Source: Marivita hallyeonensis (GTDB lineage Bacteria; Pseudomonadota; Alphaproteobacteria; Rhodobacterales; Rhodobacteraceae). From it: DNA of 64,000 nucleotides. Numbering within the stretch: position 1 is the stretch's first letter; each line of letters begins with the position of its first letter. Positions 9,288 through 19,810 of the stretch are shown here, in pieces. The notes under the pieces were generated by a model. The model did not search any database and was not told the origin of the DNA. It was given only the letters and a program-made list of their open reading frames with translations. The stretch is taken from the NCBI RefSeq assembly GCF_900129875.1, contig NZ_FQXC01000006.1:62001-126000 (forward strand). The letters run 5' to 3'. The translations under genes and the position numbers were made by a program.

Positions 9288-10295
9288 ATGCTGAAACAAA
9301 CCCTTGCGGCCGTTGCCGCGACCCTGAGCATGGCAAGCGCTGCGCTCGCTCAGGCCGAGGTGCCGTTCGCACTCGACTGGAAATTCGAAGGCCCTGCCGC
9401 ACCGTATTTCGTGGCCATCGACAACGGCCATTTCGAAGCGGCGGGCCTCGATGTCGAAATCTCTGCTGGTCAGGGGTCGCTCGATGCGATTCCGAAAGTT
9501 GCGACCGGCGCGTTTCCAGTGGGCTTTGCCGACATCAATTCGCTGATCAAATTCCTTGACCAGAACCCGGGCGCACCAGTGACAGCGGTCATGATGGTCT
9601 ATGACAAGCCGCCCTTTGCCATTGTGGGACGCAAATCGCTTGGTGTCGAAGCCCCGAAAGACCTTGAAGGCAAGGTGCTTGGCGCGCCGCCCCCTGATGG
9701 AGCCTGGGCGCAATTCCCGGCTTTTGCGATTGCCAATGATCTGGACGTCGATGCGATCACGGTCGAACCCGTAGGCTTCCCGACCCGCGAGCCAATGCTC
9801 GCCGAAGGCAATGTCGCGGCTGTGACCGGCTTTTCGTTCTCGTCCTTTCTCAACCTCGTTCGGCTAGGGGTGCCGGAAGAGGACATCTCGACCATCCTGA
9901 TGGCCGATCACGGGCTCGCGCTTTATGGCAACGCTATAATCGCCAACACCAATTTTGCGCAGGACAACCCCGAGCTCATTACAGGCTTCCTGACCGCAGT
10001 AGCCGCGGGTTGGAAAGATGCTATTGCCGAACCAGCCGCGGCCATTGAAAGCCTGATCGAGCGCAACCCCGCAGCGGATGCCGCTTTGGAAGAGCGGCGC
10101 TTGCAACTGGCCATCGACGCGAACGTGGCCACGGACTACGTGATGGCGAATGGCATTGGCGGCATCGACGCCGACCGAATGGCAATGGCGCTTGAGCAGC
10201 TCGCGCAAACCTACGAGTTCCAGACCACGCCGGATGCAAGCCTCTACTTCACAGATGCATATCTGCCTGACGCAAGCGCACGGATGCTGAAGTAA
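9288..10295 (+). CDS. ABC importer substrate-binding protein (NMT1/THI5-like)
   Basis: 335-aa periplasmic solute-binding protein with a signal peptide ending ASAALAQA and the opening VPFALDWKFEGPAAPYFVA characteristic of the NMT1/THI5-like (NitT/TauT, SsuA) group. GGGGAGA precedes the ATG. Together with the ATPase and permease downstream it forms a complete importer. The family handles pyrimidine precursors, sulfonates, nitrate or taurine; which one cannot be told, and no thiamine (TPP) riboswitch core was seen upstream. Confidence 0.9.
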   Translation: MLKQTLAAVAATLSMASAALAQAEVPFALDWKFEGPAAPYFVAIDNGHFEAAGLDVEISAGQGSLDAIPKVATGAFPVGFADINSLIKFLDQNPGAPVTAVMMVYDKPPFAIVGRKSLGVEAPKDLEGKVLGAPPPDGAWAQFPAFAIANDLDVDAITVEPVGFPTREPMLAEGNVAAVTGFSFSSFLNLVRLGVPEEDISTILMADHGLALYGNAIIANTNFAQDNPELITGFLTAVAAGWKDAIAEPAAAIESLIERNPAADAALEERRLQLAIDANVATDYVMANGIGGIDADRMAMALEQLAQTYEFQTTPDASLYFTDAYLPDASARMLK

Positions 10296-10349
10296 ACCCA
10301 TTGGCCGATCGGACGCTCCGGTCGGCCTCTTTGAACTCGGGCAGAACAC

Positions 10350-11147
10350 GTGTCGGACAATCTCATAGACATCAAGAACGTGCGCCACGCGTACCAGACC
10401 AAGAACGGACGCTTGCCGGTTCTCGACGGTCTGGAATTGTCTGTCCCAGAAGGAGGCTTCGCTGCCGTAGTGGGGCCGTCCGGCTGCGGAAAGTCCACAC
10501 TGACCCGATTGATCGCAGGATTGATGAAGCCGGACGAAGGCGAGGTCTGGCTGCATGGAGAGCTGGTCAAAGGTCCGAAGTCGACTGTCGGGATGGCGTT
10601 TCAAAACCCCGTCTTGCTTGAATGGCGTACGATCCTTCAAAACGTCATGCTTCCCTTGGAAATTGTGCCAACGAAGCTGACCAAACGCCAGCAGGAAGAA
10701 CGGGCACGCAGCCTTCTCGCTCTGGTTGGTCTGGAAGGGTTCGAAGAAAAACGCCCCTCGGAGCTGTCAGGCGGGATGCGCCAGCGCGCCTCGCTCTGCC
10801 GGTCCATCGTGCACAAGCCCGAGGTTCTGATCCTCGACGAACCGTTTGGTGCGCTGGATGCGTTCACGCGCGAAGATTTGTGGCAGACCATGCACAAGGT
10901 GAAATCAGAGGAGCCGTTTACCGGCGTTCTCATCACTCATGATCTGCGAGAGTCGATCTTTCTTGCCGATCAGGTGGTCGTGCTTTCGGGCCGCCCGGCA
11001 AAGACGCAATATGTCATGGACGTGCACCTCACCGGTGCGCGCGACATCGAACATCTCTATACGCCCGAATCCGCCGAAGCGCTGAACATTCTGCGGCACC
11101 AGATTCAGGTGGCCCAGGGCCGCGCGACCGAGGAGGCGGTAGAATGA
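10350..11147 (+). CDS. NitT/TauT-family ABC transporter ATP-binding protein
   Basis: 265-aa cytoplasmic ATPase that energises uptake. Walker A VGPSGCGKST, Q-loop (GMAFQNPVLLEWRTI), signature LSGGMRQRASL, Walker B VLILDEPFGALD and a switch His in LITHDLRES are all present. The GTG start at 10350 matches the family N-terminus. It overlaps the permease gene by four bases (ATGA), so the two are translationally coupled. Confidence 0.95.
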   Translation: MSDNLIDIKNVRHAYQTKNGRLPVLDGLELSVPEGGFAAVVGPSGCGKSTLTRLIAGLMKPDEGEVWLHGELVKGPKSTVGMAFQNPVLLEWRTILQNVMLPLEIVPTKLTKRQQEERARSLLALVGLEGFEEKRPSELSGGMRQRASLCRSIVHKPEVLILDEPFGALDAFTREDLWQTMHKVKSEEPFTGVLITHDLRESIFLADQVVVLSGRPAKTQYVMDVHLTGARDIEHLYTPESAEALNILRHQIQVAQGRATEEAVE

Positions 11148-11908
11148 GTTTTCGCCAGGTCCTCGTCCCCATTGCAGCCATCGTGATTTTCGGCCTGTTC
11201 TGGGAATTCCTTGTCTGGGTCAACGACTGGCCGAACTTTGTCATGGCCTCGCCGTCTGACCTCCCGCCCGCCTATGCGCGCTACTGGGAGTTGTTCATCG
11301 TCATGGGCTGGCAGACGTTGTGGCGCACGGTTGTCGGTTTGATCCTTGCGATCATCTTCGGTGTGCTGCTTGGCATGGTGATGGGGTTTTCCAAACTCAT
11401 GCGCGACGCGCTTTATCCCCTTCTCGTGGGCTTCAACGCGATCCCGAAGGCCACCTTGGTGCCGATCATCGCATTGCTCTTCGTAGGCCAGCACAACTTC
11501 AACACGGTGATGATCGCCTTCCTGATCTCGTTCTTTCCGATTGCAGTGTCGGTGTCGATCGGCCTGAGCACGCTTGAGCCGGAATACCGAGACATCTTGC
11601 GGTCGCTGGGCGCATCTAAGACAACGATCTTCTGGAAGATCGCGCTGCCGAAAACTCTTCCAGAATTCTTTGGCGCGCTGAAAGTCGCGGTAACGCTGGC
11701 CTTTATTGGCACCAATCTGATGGAGATTGTCTCTCCGCACGGGCGTGGGCTTGGGGCGCTATTTGACTCCGGCAAGACGAACTCGGACTACCCGCTGATG
11801 TTTGCGGTTCTGATTGCGTTGGCGCTGATGGGCATTCTGCTCTACTACGTGGTGGTCGCACTCGAAAAGACTTTCGCGGGCTGGGCCGAACGGTCTCCGA
11901 GCTATTAA
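11144..11908 (+). CDS. NitT/TauT-family ABC transporter permease
   Basis: 254-aa inner-membrane permease with about six helices. The EAA coupling loop lies around 150-170 (EYRDILRSLGASKTTIFWK) and contacts the ATPase. Third gene of the binding-protein/ATPase/permease operon. About 160 bases separate it from groES, which has its own promoter. Confidence 0.93.
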   Translation: MSFRQVLVPIAAIVIFGLFWEFLVWVNDWPNFVMASPSDLPPAYARYWELFIVMGWQTLWRTVVGLILAIIFGVLLGMVMGFSKLMRDALYPLLVGFNAIPKATLVPIIALLFVGQHNFNTVMIAFLISFFPIAVSVSIGLSTLEPEYRDILRSLGASKTTIFWKIALPKTLPEFFGALKVAVTLAFIGTNLMEIVSPHGRGLGALFDSGKTNSDYPLMFAVLIALALMGILLYYVVVALEKTFAGWAERSPSY

Positions 11909-11950
11909 GCCAGCCAGGTATCTTCCTTCAAAAAATCTTGCGCTTACGTG

Positions 11951-11979
11951 TTGACTCACGGTTTTCAGATCCTTAGCTA
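11951..11979 (+). promoter_or_regulatory. groESL promoter
   Basis: TTGACT (11951) and TAGCTA (11974) are separated by 17 bases, a housekeeping-type promoter. The expected transcription start falls at the first base or so of the CIRCE element, the usual arrangement for HrcA repression. Confidence 0.55.
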
Positions 11980-11986
11980 AGCGCCG

Positions 11987-12013
11987 TTAGCACTCTAGCA
12001 TAGTGAGTGACAA
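11987..12013 (+). promoter_or_regulatory. CIRCE operator (HrcA binding site)
   Basis: TTAGCACTC, nine spacer bases, then GAGTGACAA. The CIRCE consensus is TTAGCACTC-N9-GAGTGCTAA; the left arm is perfect and the right arm differs at two positions. It sits about 55 bases before groES, as in other alphaproteobacteria, and implies repression by HrcA. Confidence 0.9.
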
Positions 12014-12069
12014 CAGTCCTTCGGGGAGCGAGGGACTTAAGTGAAACCTTTGAGCAAGGAGACTCGAAG

Positions 12070-12381
12070 ATGGCATTCAAACCGCTTCATGACCGCGTGC
12101 TGGTCCGTCGGATCGAAAGTGAAGACAAAACTGCTGGTGGCCTGATCATTCCAGATAGCGCCAAAGAAAAGCCCGCAGAAGGCGTGGTTGTCGCGTGTGG
12201 CGAAGGCGCACGCAAGGACAGCGGCGAGCTGATCGAGATGGCTGTCTCGGAAGGCGACAAGATCCTGTTCGGCAAGTGGTCGGGCACAGAAGTGACGATC
12301 GATGGCGAAGAACTCCTGATCATGAAGGAGTCGGACATCCTCGGCATCATCACAGACGCGGCAGCAGCAAAAGCTGCCTGA
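12070..12381 (+). CDS. groS: Co-chaperonin GroES
   Basis: 103 aa (family about 95-104). It caps the GroEL barrel during ATP-driven protein folding. [21 protein letters not shown] and the mobile-loop region [16 protein letters not shown] are diagnostic. AAGGAGA lies upstream of the ATG at 12070. First gene of groESL, under the CIRCE element. Confidence 0.99.
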   Translation: MAFKPLHDRVLVRRIESEDKTAGGLIIPDSAKEKPAEGVVVACGEGARKDSGELIEMAVSEGDKILFGKWSGTEVTIDGEELLIMKESDILGIITDAAAAKAA

Positions 12382-12417
12382 ACGCCCGTTGTGATCGCCA
12401 ACACCAACTCTGACTAA

Positions 12418-14079
<1,662 letters not shown>

Positions 14080-14102
14080 TCAACGCCTTTGTGAGACTTA
14101 GC

Positions 14103-14130
14103 AAAAGCGCCTTCGGGCGCTTTTGTTTTT
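14103..14130 (+). terminator. groESL intrinsic terminator
   Basis: A 9-bp perfect stem (AAAAGCGCC / GGCGCTTTT) with a TTCG tetraloop followed by a run of T, 24 bases after the groEL stop. Confidence 0.92.
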
Positions 14131-14172
14131 TCTGGATCTGACGCGCAAATTCAGAATTTTCTAACCGGTTGA

Positions 14173-14196
14173 AAGAATCTTCGTACGAAGATTCTT
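14173..14196. repeat. 24-bp perfect palindrome
   Basis: A gap-free 24-bp palindrome centred on TCGTACGA (arm AAGAATCTTCGT) between the groESL terminator and the EamA gene. No T tract follows and there is no loop, so it reads as a protein-binding dyad rather than a terminator. No regulator is encoded next to it. Confidence 0.6.
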
Positions 14197-14272
14197 CGGT
14201 GCGCCCAGTAAATTTTGTTGTCGACCGAAACATCCCAATTGTGGCGTCACGCAGCTTTGGGTACCGAGGTGT

Positions 14273-15127
14273 ATGCGCCTCGTCCTTCTCGCCAGTCTCA
14301 CGATGATCGCTTTCGCATCGAATTCGATCCTGAATCGCGTGGGCATTACCAGCGGCGAAATGGACGCGGTGAGTTTTGGCATTCTCCGCCTCATCTCGGG
14401 CGCCGTCATGTTGGCTGCCTTGGTCATGCTGCGTTCGGGTCGGTTGAGTTTTGGTGGCGACCGGCGCTGGGCCGGTGTCAGTTCGCTCTTGGCCTACACC
14501 TTTTGTTTCTCCCTTGCCTACGAAAGCCTCGATGCTGGACTTGGCGCGCTGATCCTTTTTGGCATGGTTCAGATCACGATGTTCGGCGGGGCATTGGTCA
14601 GCGGTGAACGACCCGCGGCACAACGATGGTTCGGGGCCACATTGGCATTCGCGGGTCTCGTTTGGCTCCTCTGGCCGGGTCATGCCGCAGCTCCGAGCCT
14701 TGCCCACGCACTTTCCATGGCGGTCGCGGGGGCCGCATGGGGCGTGTATTCCCTGAACGGTCGCGGCGGGCGCGATCCCCTCGGTGCAACCGCAGCGAAT
14801 TTTGTGATTGCAGCGGCGATTGTCAGCCTTTTCGGGCTCGGTCAGCTTGCGATGCCGGGGTCCGCAGGCATTCCGACTGTCACGGGGTTCGGTGTGGCAA
14901 TAGCCGTCCTCTGCGGTGCGGTGACGTCCGGTTTGGGGTACGCGCTTTGGTATACAGTGCTGCCCAGCTTGCGCAGCACCACGGCAGCTGTGGCGCAGCT
15001 TACCGTGCCTGTGATCGCCATGGCGGCGGGTGCTGTGTTTCTGTCGGAAGCCGTTGGCTTTAGGCTCATCATTGCAGCGTGCATCGTCCTTGGCGGCGTG
15101 CTGTTGGCCGTAACGTCGCGACGCTAG
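14273..15127 (+). CDS. EamA/DMT-family transporter
   Basis: 284-aa inner-membrane protein with about ten helices (opening MRLVLLASLTMIAFASNSILNRVG), typical EamA drug/metabolite exporter. A conserved Pro/Gly-rich last helix pair contains VAQLTVPVIAMAAGAVFLSE. A 24-bp palindrome lies about 80 bases upstream. The lipase gene follows 39 bases on. Substrate unknown. Confidence 0.87.
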   Translation: MRLVLLASLTMIAFASNSILNRVGITSGEMDAVSFGILRLISGAVMLAALVMLRSGRLSFGGDRRWAGVSSLLAYTFCFSLAYESLDAGLGALILFGMVQITMFGGALVSGERPAAQRWFGATLAFAGLVWLLWPGHAAAPSLAHALSMAVAGAAWGVYSLNGRGGRDPLGATAANFVIAAAIVSLFGLGQLAMPGSAGIPTVTGFGVAIAVLCGAVTSGLGYALWYTVLPSLRSTTAAVAQLTVPVIAMAAGAVFLSEAVGFRLIIAACIVLGGVLLAVTSRR

Positions 15128-15166
15128 CCCCTTCCAAGACGCACCTGCAAAGCGTATCTGCCATGC

Positions 15167-15946
15167 ATGGTTCGCGATTTTCTCCTGGTTATGCTTGCCG
15201 CACTTGGTGTGGTCTCCGCCGCCCCGGCGCGGGCCGATTGCGTTGTGTTGCTGCACGGGTTGGCCCGGACTGACACCTCTTTCCTCGTGATGGAGCACGT
15301 CCTCGAAGCCAAAGGCTACCACGTTGAATCTCCCAGCTACCCTTCGACCACCGCGCGCATTCAAGCGTTGGTCGAAGACACTCTGCCGGCCGCCGTTGAC
15401 CGCTGTGGCGACACACAGGTGCACTTTGTGACCCATTCAATGGGCGGCATCCTGCTGCGGGTCTGGTTGCAGGAGAACCGCCCGCACCAGCTTGGGCGCG
15501 TTGTCATGCTCGCACCGCCGAACCAGGGCAGCGAACTGGTTGACGAACTGGGCGGGCTCGAGTTCTTCGACTGGCTCAACGGGCCGGCGGGCCAGCAGCT
15601 TGGAACAGACCCCGATGATGTGCCCCGATCCCTGCCACCGGTTGATTTTGAACTGGGGATCATCGCGGGCACTCGGTCACTCAATCCGTTCTTCTCGGCG
15701 ATCATTCCGGGCGATGACGACGGCAAAGTCTCGGTCGCTTCCACACGGGTAGAGGGCATGGCCGCCCATTTGACGTTGCCTGTGACACACACTTTCATCA
15801 TGCAGGCGCCATCGGTGATCGCTCAGGTCGATCTGTTTCTGCGGACGGGTCGGTTCGACGCAGAACTTGACTGGACGCAAAGTATCAACTCTGAAGAGCT
15901 TGCCTGCATGTTCGGCATCTGTCCGGAACTGATTGATGACAATTGA
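15167..15946 (+). CDS. Secreted alpha/beta-hydrolase (lipase-like)
   Basis: 259 aa with a signal peptide (to about residue 23). [10 protein letters not shown] carries the oxyanion-hole HG, THSMGG the nucleophile Ser91, acidic residues lie near 183-185 and PVTHTF supplies His208, giving a plausible Ser/Asp/His triad as in triacylglycerol lipases or PGAP1-like esterases. Acts in the periplasm or outside. Its 3' end overlaps the start of phnM by 11 bases. Confidence 0.85.
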   Translation: MVRDFLLVMLAALGVVSAAPARADCVVLLHGLARTDTSFLVMEHVLEAKGYHVESPSYPSTTARIQALVEDTLPAAVDRCGDTQVHFVTHSMGGILLRVWLQENRPHQLGRVVMLAPPNQGSELVDELGGLEFFDWLNGPAGQQLGTDPDDVPRSLPPVDFELGIIAGTRSLNPFFSAIIPGDDDGKVSVASTRVEGMAAHLTLPVTHTFIMQAPSVIAQVDLFLRTGRFDAELDWTQSINSEELACMFGICPELIDDN

Positions 15947-17084
15947 TTGCACCTTCTTCGGTGCACGCGTGCTTGGGCCCGAAGGATGGAGCGACCCGCC
16001 TCTGTCCATTTCCGATGGCCTCGTGCAGGCTTCAAGTGGTGGGCGCATTGTCGATTTGACCGGCTACCTCGTGCTTCCGGGTGTTGTAGATGCCCATGGC
16101 GATGGTTTTGAACGGCATATGGCCCCGCGTCGCGGTGCGCTGCGAGAGGCGGATCACGGTATGACCGCCTGCGCGGCAGAACTGGCCGCCAACGGGATCA
16201 CGACAGCGGTTCTGGCCCAGTTCTTCAGTTGGGAAGGTGGCATGCGGGGGCCGGAGTTTGCCGAGCATGTGTTTGGCGTGGTCTCGAAGGTGCGCCCGAC
16301 TGTGGCCGTTGACCTGCAACTGCAGCTGCGGCTTGAAACCCATCTGCTGGACGAATTCCCCCGCGCAGAGGCAGCGGTTGACCGTTTTGGCATCCGCTAC
16401 GTGGTGTTCAACGATCACTTGCCGCACCAACGGCTGTCGGAGGGGCGCAAGCCACCCCGGCTGACCGGTCAGGCGCTCAAGAGTGGGCGCAGTCCCGAGG
16501 CACATCTGGCTTTGATGCAGGACTTGCACGCCCGAAGCGCCGAAGTCCCGGCGGCATTGGATGACCTCGCAGGCAGGCTTGCGGCAAAAGGCGTTGTCAT
16601 GGGGAGCCATGACGACAGCACGCCAGACGACCGCGCCATTTGGGCGAAGCGCGGCGCGCAGGTCAGTGAGTTTCCTGAAACCTTGGAAGCCGCGACCGCA
16701 GCAAGAGCCGACGGCGCACATATCGTCCTCGGCGCGCCAAATGTCGTGCGCGGAGCCAGCCATGCCGGCAACATTGCGGCCGCCGAACTGGTTCGCGCAG
16801 GGCTGTGCGATGCCTTGGCCTCGGATTATCATTACCCATCCCCGATCCGCGCCGCGTTCCGGCTGGAAGAGCTGGGTCTGTGTGATCTCGCGACTGCATG
16901 GCGCATGGTGTCCCGCGGGCCTGCGCGACTTCTTGGGCTGACCGATCGGGGCGATCTTACCCCGGGTCAACGAGCAGACCTGATCGTCCTCGACCCTGAA
17001 ACACGCCGGGTGATGGCGACACTTGCCGCAGGAAAGGTTGCCTATCTTGCAAGCCCGGCGGCAGAGCGGTTCTTCGCGAACTGA
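15936..17084 (+). CDS. phnM: PhnM-type alpha-D-ribose 1-methylphosphonate 5-triphosphate diphosphatase
   Basis: 382-aa amidohydrolase. In the C-P lyase pathway PhnM releases pyrophosphate from the triphosphate intermediate. [28 protein letters not shown] and [15 protein letters not shown] carry the metal-binding His/Asp residues. The start is ATG 15936 (a TTG at 15933 is in frame). It stands alone: no phnG-L, phnN or phosphonate transporter is in this window, so it either serves a pathway encoded elsewhere or has another substrate. Confidence 0.87.
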   Translation: MTIDCTFFGARVLGPEGWSDPPLSISDGLVQASSGGRIVDLTGYLVLPGVVDAHGDGFERHMAPRRGALREADHGMTACAAELAANGITTAVLAQFFSWEGGMRGPEFAEHVFGVVSKVRPTVAVDLQLQLRLETHLLDEFPRAEAAVDRFGIRYVVFNDHLPHQRLSEGRKPPRLTGQALKSGRSPEAHLALMQDLHARSAEVPAALDDLAGRLAAKGVVMGSHDDSTPDDRAIWAKRGAQVSEFPETLEAATAARADGAHIVLGAPNVVRGASHAGNIAAAELVRAGLCDALASDYHYPSPIRAAFRLEELGLCDLATAWRMVSRGPARLLGLTDRGDLTPGQRADLIVLDPETRRVMATLAAGKVAYLASPAAERFFAN

Positions 17085-17131
17085 GGGGCGAGACCAAAAG
17101 ACGTCCCGGGAAATCGGAAAAGGGAAGTACC

Positions 17132-18202
17132 CTAGACGCGCTTGATGTGGTTGACGTGTCCCATCTTGCGCCCGGGCTTGGTTTCCGCCTTGCCATAAAG
17201 ATGAAGCGCCGTATCCGCGTCAGTGGCAAGCGCGGACACCCGATCCATGTCACTGCCGATCAGGTTCTCCATTACGACATCCGCATAGCGCTGTCCGTCC
17301 CCCAAAGGCCATCCTGTGACTGCGCGAATGTGCTGTTCGAACTGGTCTACCGTGCATCCGTTCTGCGTCCAGTGTCCGGAATTGTGCACACGCGGCGCGA
17401 TCTCGTTCACGATGAGGCCTTGTGCGGTTACGAAAAGCTCGACTCCCAGAACCCCGACATAGTTAAGGGCGTTCAGCACCTGCGCCGCAATCAGAACGGC
17501 GTCTGATCTCTGGCTGGCCGTCAGCCGGGCAGGAACGGTCGTCGTACGGAGAATACCTTCGGAATGTACGTTCTCGCCGGGATCAAAGGCCGCCACCGCA
17601 CCATCCAGACTGCGCGCGGCAATCACGGAGACCTCGTGCGAAAACTCGACAAACCCCTCAAGGATCGAGGGTGCGCCCTGCATATCGGCGAGGGCCGCAG
17701 CTGCGTCCTCGGGTGCCATAATCCGCGCCTGACCCTTGCCGTCATATCCGAACCGTCTGGTCTTCAATATTGACGGGGTGCCGATGTCGTGCAACGCGGC
17801 CTCGAGGCTTTCGGCGTCCGTGATATCGGCGAAGGGCGCGGTTTTCAGACCAAGGTTTTGCAGAAACGTCTTCTCGGTCAGGCGATCCTGCGACACGCGA
17901 AGGGCTTCGCGGCCCGGGTGGATCGGCGCCAGGTCCTGCAGAATATCAAGCGCTGTCGTCGGGATATTCTCGAATTCATAGGTGATGACGTCGACGGACT
18001 GCCCGAAGGTGCGCAATGCGGCCTCGTCGTCATAGGCTGCGGTTGTCACCCGATGCGCGACTTGCCCGGCAGGAGGTTCTGCGCCGGGCTCATAGATGTG
18101 ACACCGAAATCCCAGCCTGCTGGCCGCGACGGACAGCATCCGACCAAGTTGTCCGCCACCGATGATGCCGATCGTCGATCCAAGGGGAAGAGGTGTTGGC
18201 AT
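17132..18202 (-). CDS. purK: N5-carboxyaminoimidazole ribonucleotide synthase
   Basis: 356-aa ATP-grasp enzyme that makes N5-CAIR from AIR, bicarbonate and ATP in purine synthesis. IGIIGGGQLGRML opens the preATP-grasp domain; ILKTRRFGYDGKGQ and EINEIAPRVHNSGHWT-like segments (NEIAPRVHNSGHW seen) follow. The start at 18202 places the glycine-rich motif near the N-terminus. purE ends four bases upstream, forming purEK. Confidence 0.96.
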   Translation of the reverse strand: MPTPLPLGSTIGIIGGGQLGRMLSVAASRLGFRCHIYEPGAEPPAGQVAHRVTTAAYDDEAALRTFGQSVDVITYEFENIPTTALDILQDLAPIHPGREALRVSQDRLTEKTFLQNLGLKTAPFADITDAESLEAALHDIGTPSILKTRRFGYDGKGQARIMAPEDAAAALADMQGAPSILEGFVEFSHEVSVIAARSLDGAVAAFDPGENVHSEGILRTTTVPARLTASQRSDAVLIAAQVLNALNYVGVLGVELFVTAQGLIVNEIAPRVHNSGHWTQNGCTVDQFEQHIRAVTGWPLGDGQRYADVVMENLIGSDMDRVSALATDADTALHLYGKAETKPGRKMGHVNHIKRV

Positions 18203-18206
18203 TGTG

Positions 18207-18701
18207 CTATCCGTCGTCTGAAGGCACGTCTGGGATCGAGGCTGAGAGGTCTGATCTCCACTGATCCAAACGCCCCGCGAGGTCTGCATCCTGAAGCGCA
18301 AGAATTCCGGCAGCCATCAAGCCCGCATTTGCGGCGCCTGCCGCGCCGATCGCCATCGTCGCCACGGGGAAGCCGCGCGGCATCTGCAGGATCGAATAAA
18401 GGCTGTCCACGCCAGAGAGTGCCTTGGTCTGGACGGGAACACCGATCACGGGAACACGCGTCTTTGATGCCATCATCCCCGGCAGATGCGCCGCACCTCC
18501 GGCCCCCGCGATGATCACTTGAAGGCCGCGCTCTACCGCAGATTTTCCGTAGTCCCACAACCGGTCCGGTGTGCGATGCGCCGACACGATCCGGGTTTCG
18601 AAAGGAACGCCCAGGGCGTCAAGGACATCCGCCGCTTCCTTCATGGTCGGCCAGTCGGACTGACTGCCCATGATGATCCCAATTTTTATTGTGTCTGCCA
18701 C
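18207..18701 (-). CDS. purE: N5-carboxyaminoimidazole ribonucleotide mutase
   Basis: 164-aa class I PurE that converts N5-CAIR to [21 protein letters not shown] and the active-site VSAHRTPD are present, as is [13 protein letters not shown]. Translated just before purK and probably in the same transcript. Confidence 0.97.
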   Translation of the reverse strand: MADTIKIGIIMGSQSDWPTMKEAADVLDALGVPFETRIVSAHRTPDRLWDYGKSAVERGLQVIIAGAGGAAHLPGMMASKTRVPVIGVPVQTKALSGVDSLYSILQMPRGFPVATMAIGAAGAANAGLMAAGILALQDADLAGRLDQWRSDLSASIPDVPSDDG

Positions 18702-18763
18702 AGCATGCGCACTCGTTCAGGTCTAGGAGCGCGCACTATAGCCAGATCGGATCCGGGGGCAAC

Positions 18764-18988
18764 TCAGGCAATGATGTCGGGCAGCAAACGATCTTCGATC
18801 AGGGCGATTTTGTCCTTCAGAAGAAGCTTTTTCTTCTTCAGACGCTGCAAGGTCAGTTGATCTGCCGTCCCGGTTTGCTGCATGGCGCGAATGGCCTCGT
18901 CAAGATCGCGATGCTCGCGACGAAACACTTCGAGTTCGACCCGCAGCACGTCGTCCGTCTTCATCGAAAGATCCGTTGGCGCATTCAT
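18764..18988 (-). CDS. YdcH/DUF465 family small coiled-coil protein
   Basis: 74 aa, nearly all helical with heptad-like charge (EVFRREHRDLDEAIRAM) and the LKKKKLLLKDKI segment that defines DUF465. These small proteins are widespread in proteobacteria and of unknown role. It precedes purEK on the same strand with 62 bases between. Confidence 0.88.
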   Translation of the reverse strand: MNAPTDLSMKTDDVLRVELEVFRREHRDLDEAIRAMQQTGTADQLTLQRLKKKKLLLKDKIALIEDRLLPDIIA

Positions 18989-19063
18989 CGGTGTTTTGTC
19001 CCCGTGATCCGGCTAAGCAGCTGAGAGGTAGAGAATAACCGCAAACGTCGATTCCGCAAAGCC

Positions 19064-19092
19064 CTTGCGTCGGGCGGGCAGGCTCCCCATAT
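19064..19092 (+). promoter_or_regulatory. RpoH (sigma-32) type promoter of hsp20
   Basis: CTTGCG at 19064, 15 bases, then CCCCATAT at 19085. This matches the heat-shock sigma consensus CTTGAA-N13-17-CCCCATNT closely and is placed about 65 bases before the Hsp20 start. Confidence 0.75.
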
Positions 19093-19136
19093 TTCACTCA
19101 AGGCGGTTGCCATAATGGGGCCGCACAACACACAGT

Positions 19137-19154
19137 CGCTTTCCGCAAAGGGCG
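19137..19154 (+). promoter_or_regulatory. Candidate RNA-thermometer hairpin at hsp20 ribosome site
   Basis: CGCTTT (19137) can pair with AGGGCG (19149) in a 6-bp stem containing two G-U pairs and a 6-nt loop, covering the AAAGGG ribosome site before the ATG at 19160. Weak GU-rich stems over ribosome sites of small heat-shock genes are typical of RNA thermometers; this one is a prediction by eye. Confidence 0.35.
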
Positions 19155-19159
19155 TGTCG

Positions 19160-19573
19160 ATGACGAAACTGACCTTGGGTTCCTACCCTCATCTCTTGGG
19201 CTTTGAGCAGCTTGAACGTTTGCTAGAGCGCACCGCGAAGTCGGGGAATGACGGGTATCCTCCGTTCAATATCGAACAGACTTCGGACGGATCATACCGC
19301 ATTACCCTCGCTGTCGCAGGGTTCCGTGAACAGGACCTGAGTATCACGGTCGAGGATCGCCAACTCGTGATCCGGGGTCGGCAAAAAGACGACAGCGCTG
19401 ATCGGATATTCCTGCACCGCGGCATCGCGGCGCGGCAGTTCCAGCGCAGTTTCGTTCTCGCAGACGGCGTCGAAGTTGGAGAAGCGATCATGGAAAACGG
19501 ATTGTTGCATGTCGACCTGACGCTGATGCGTCCGGAGACCGTGGTTCAGACAATCCAGATCAAAAAGGGGTAG
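19160..19573 (+). CDS. Small heat-shock protein, Hsp20/alpha-crystallin family
   Basis: 137-aa ATP-independent holdase (IbpA class). The alpha-crystallin domain spans about 33-125 and includes PFNIEQTSDGSYRITLAVAGF, a DLSITVEDRQLVIRG strand pair and MENGLLHVDL. Start at 19160 has AAAGGG upstream; a longer frame to 19115 would run through the hairpin region. Expressed from an RpoH-type promoter and followed three bases later by a DUF1150 gene. Confidence 0.95.
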   Translation: MTKLTLGSYPHLLGFEQLERLLERTAKSGNDGYPPFNIEQTSDGSYRITLAVAGFREQDLSITVEDRQLVIRGRQKDDSADRIFLHRGIAARQFQRSFVLADGVEVGEAIMENGLLHVDLTLMRPETVVQTIQIKKG

Positions 19574-19576
19574 GAC

Positions 19577-19804
19577 ATGAATACACCGTTTGATTTCAAA
19601 GACGCTGACCAGTCGAACCTGGTTTACGTGCGGCCTGTCGCAGTGGCGGATCTTCCTGCCGACGTACAAGACGAGGTCGGCAATCAAGAGACGATCTACG
19701 CCGTCCACCGCGCAGACGGCGAACGACTGGCTTTGGTGAAGAACCGTAAGCTCGCGTTTATGCTCGCGCGCCAGAATGATCTGTCGCCGGTCACCGTCCA
19801 CTAA
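19577..19804 (+). CDS. DUF1150 family protein
   Basis: 75 aa. LVYVRPVAVADLPADVQDEV and a C-terminal LAFMLARQNDLSPVTVH are typical of DUF1150, an alphaproteobacterial family that recurrently follows hsp20. The tight spacing suggests a joint stress function, but none is established. Confidence 0.9.
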   Translation: MNTPFDFKDADQSNLVYVRPVAVADLPADVQDEVGNQETIYAVHRADGERLALVKNRKLAFMLARQNDLSPVTVH

Positions 19805-19810
19805 ACCTTG

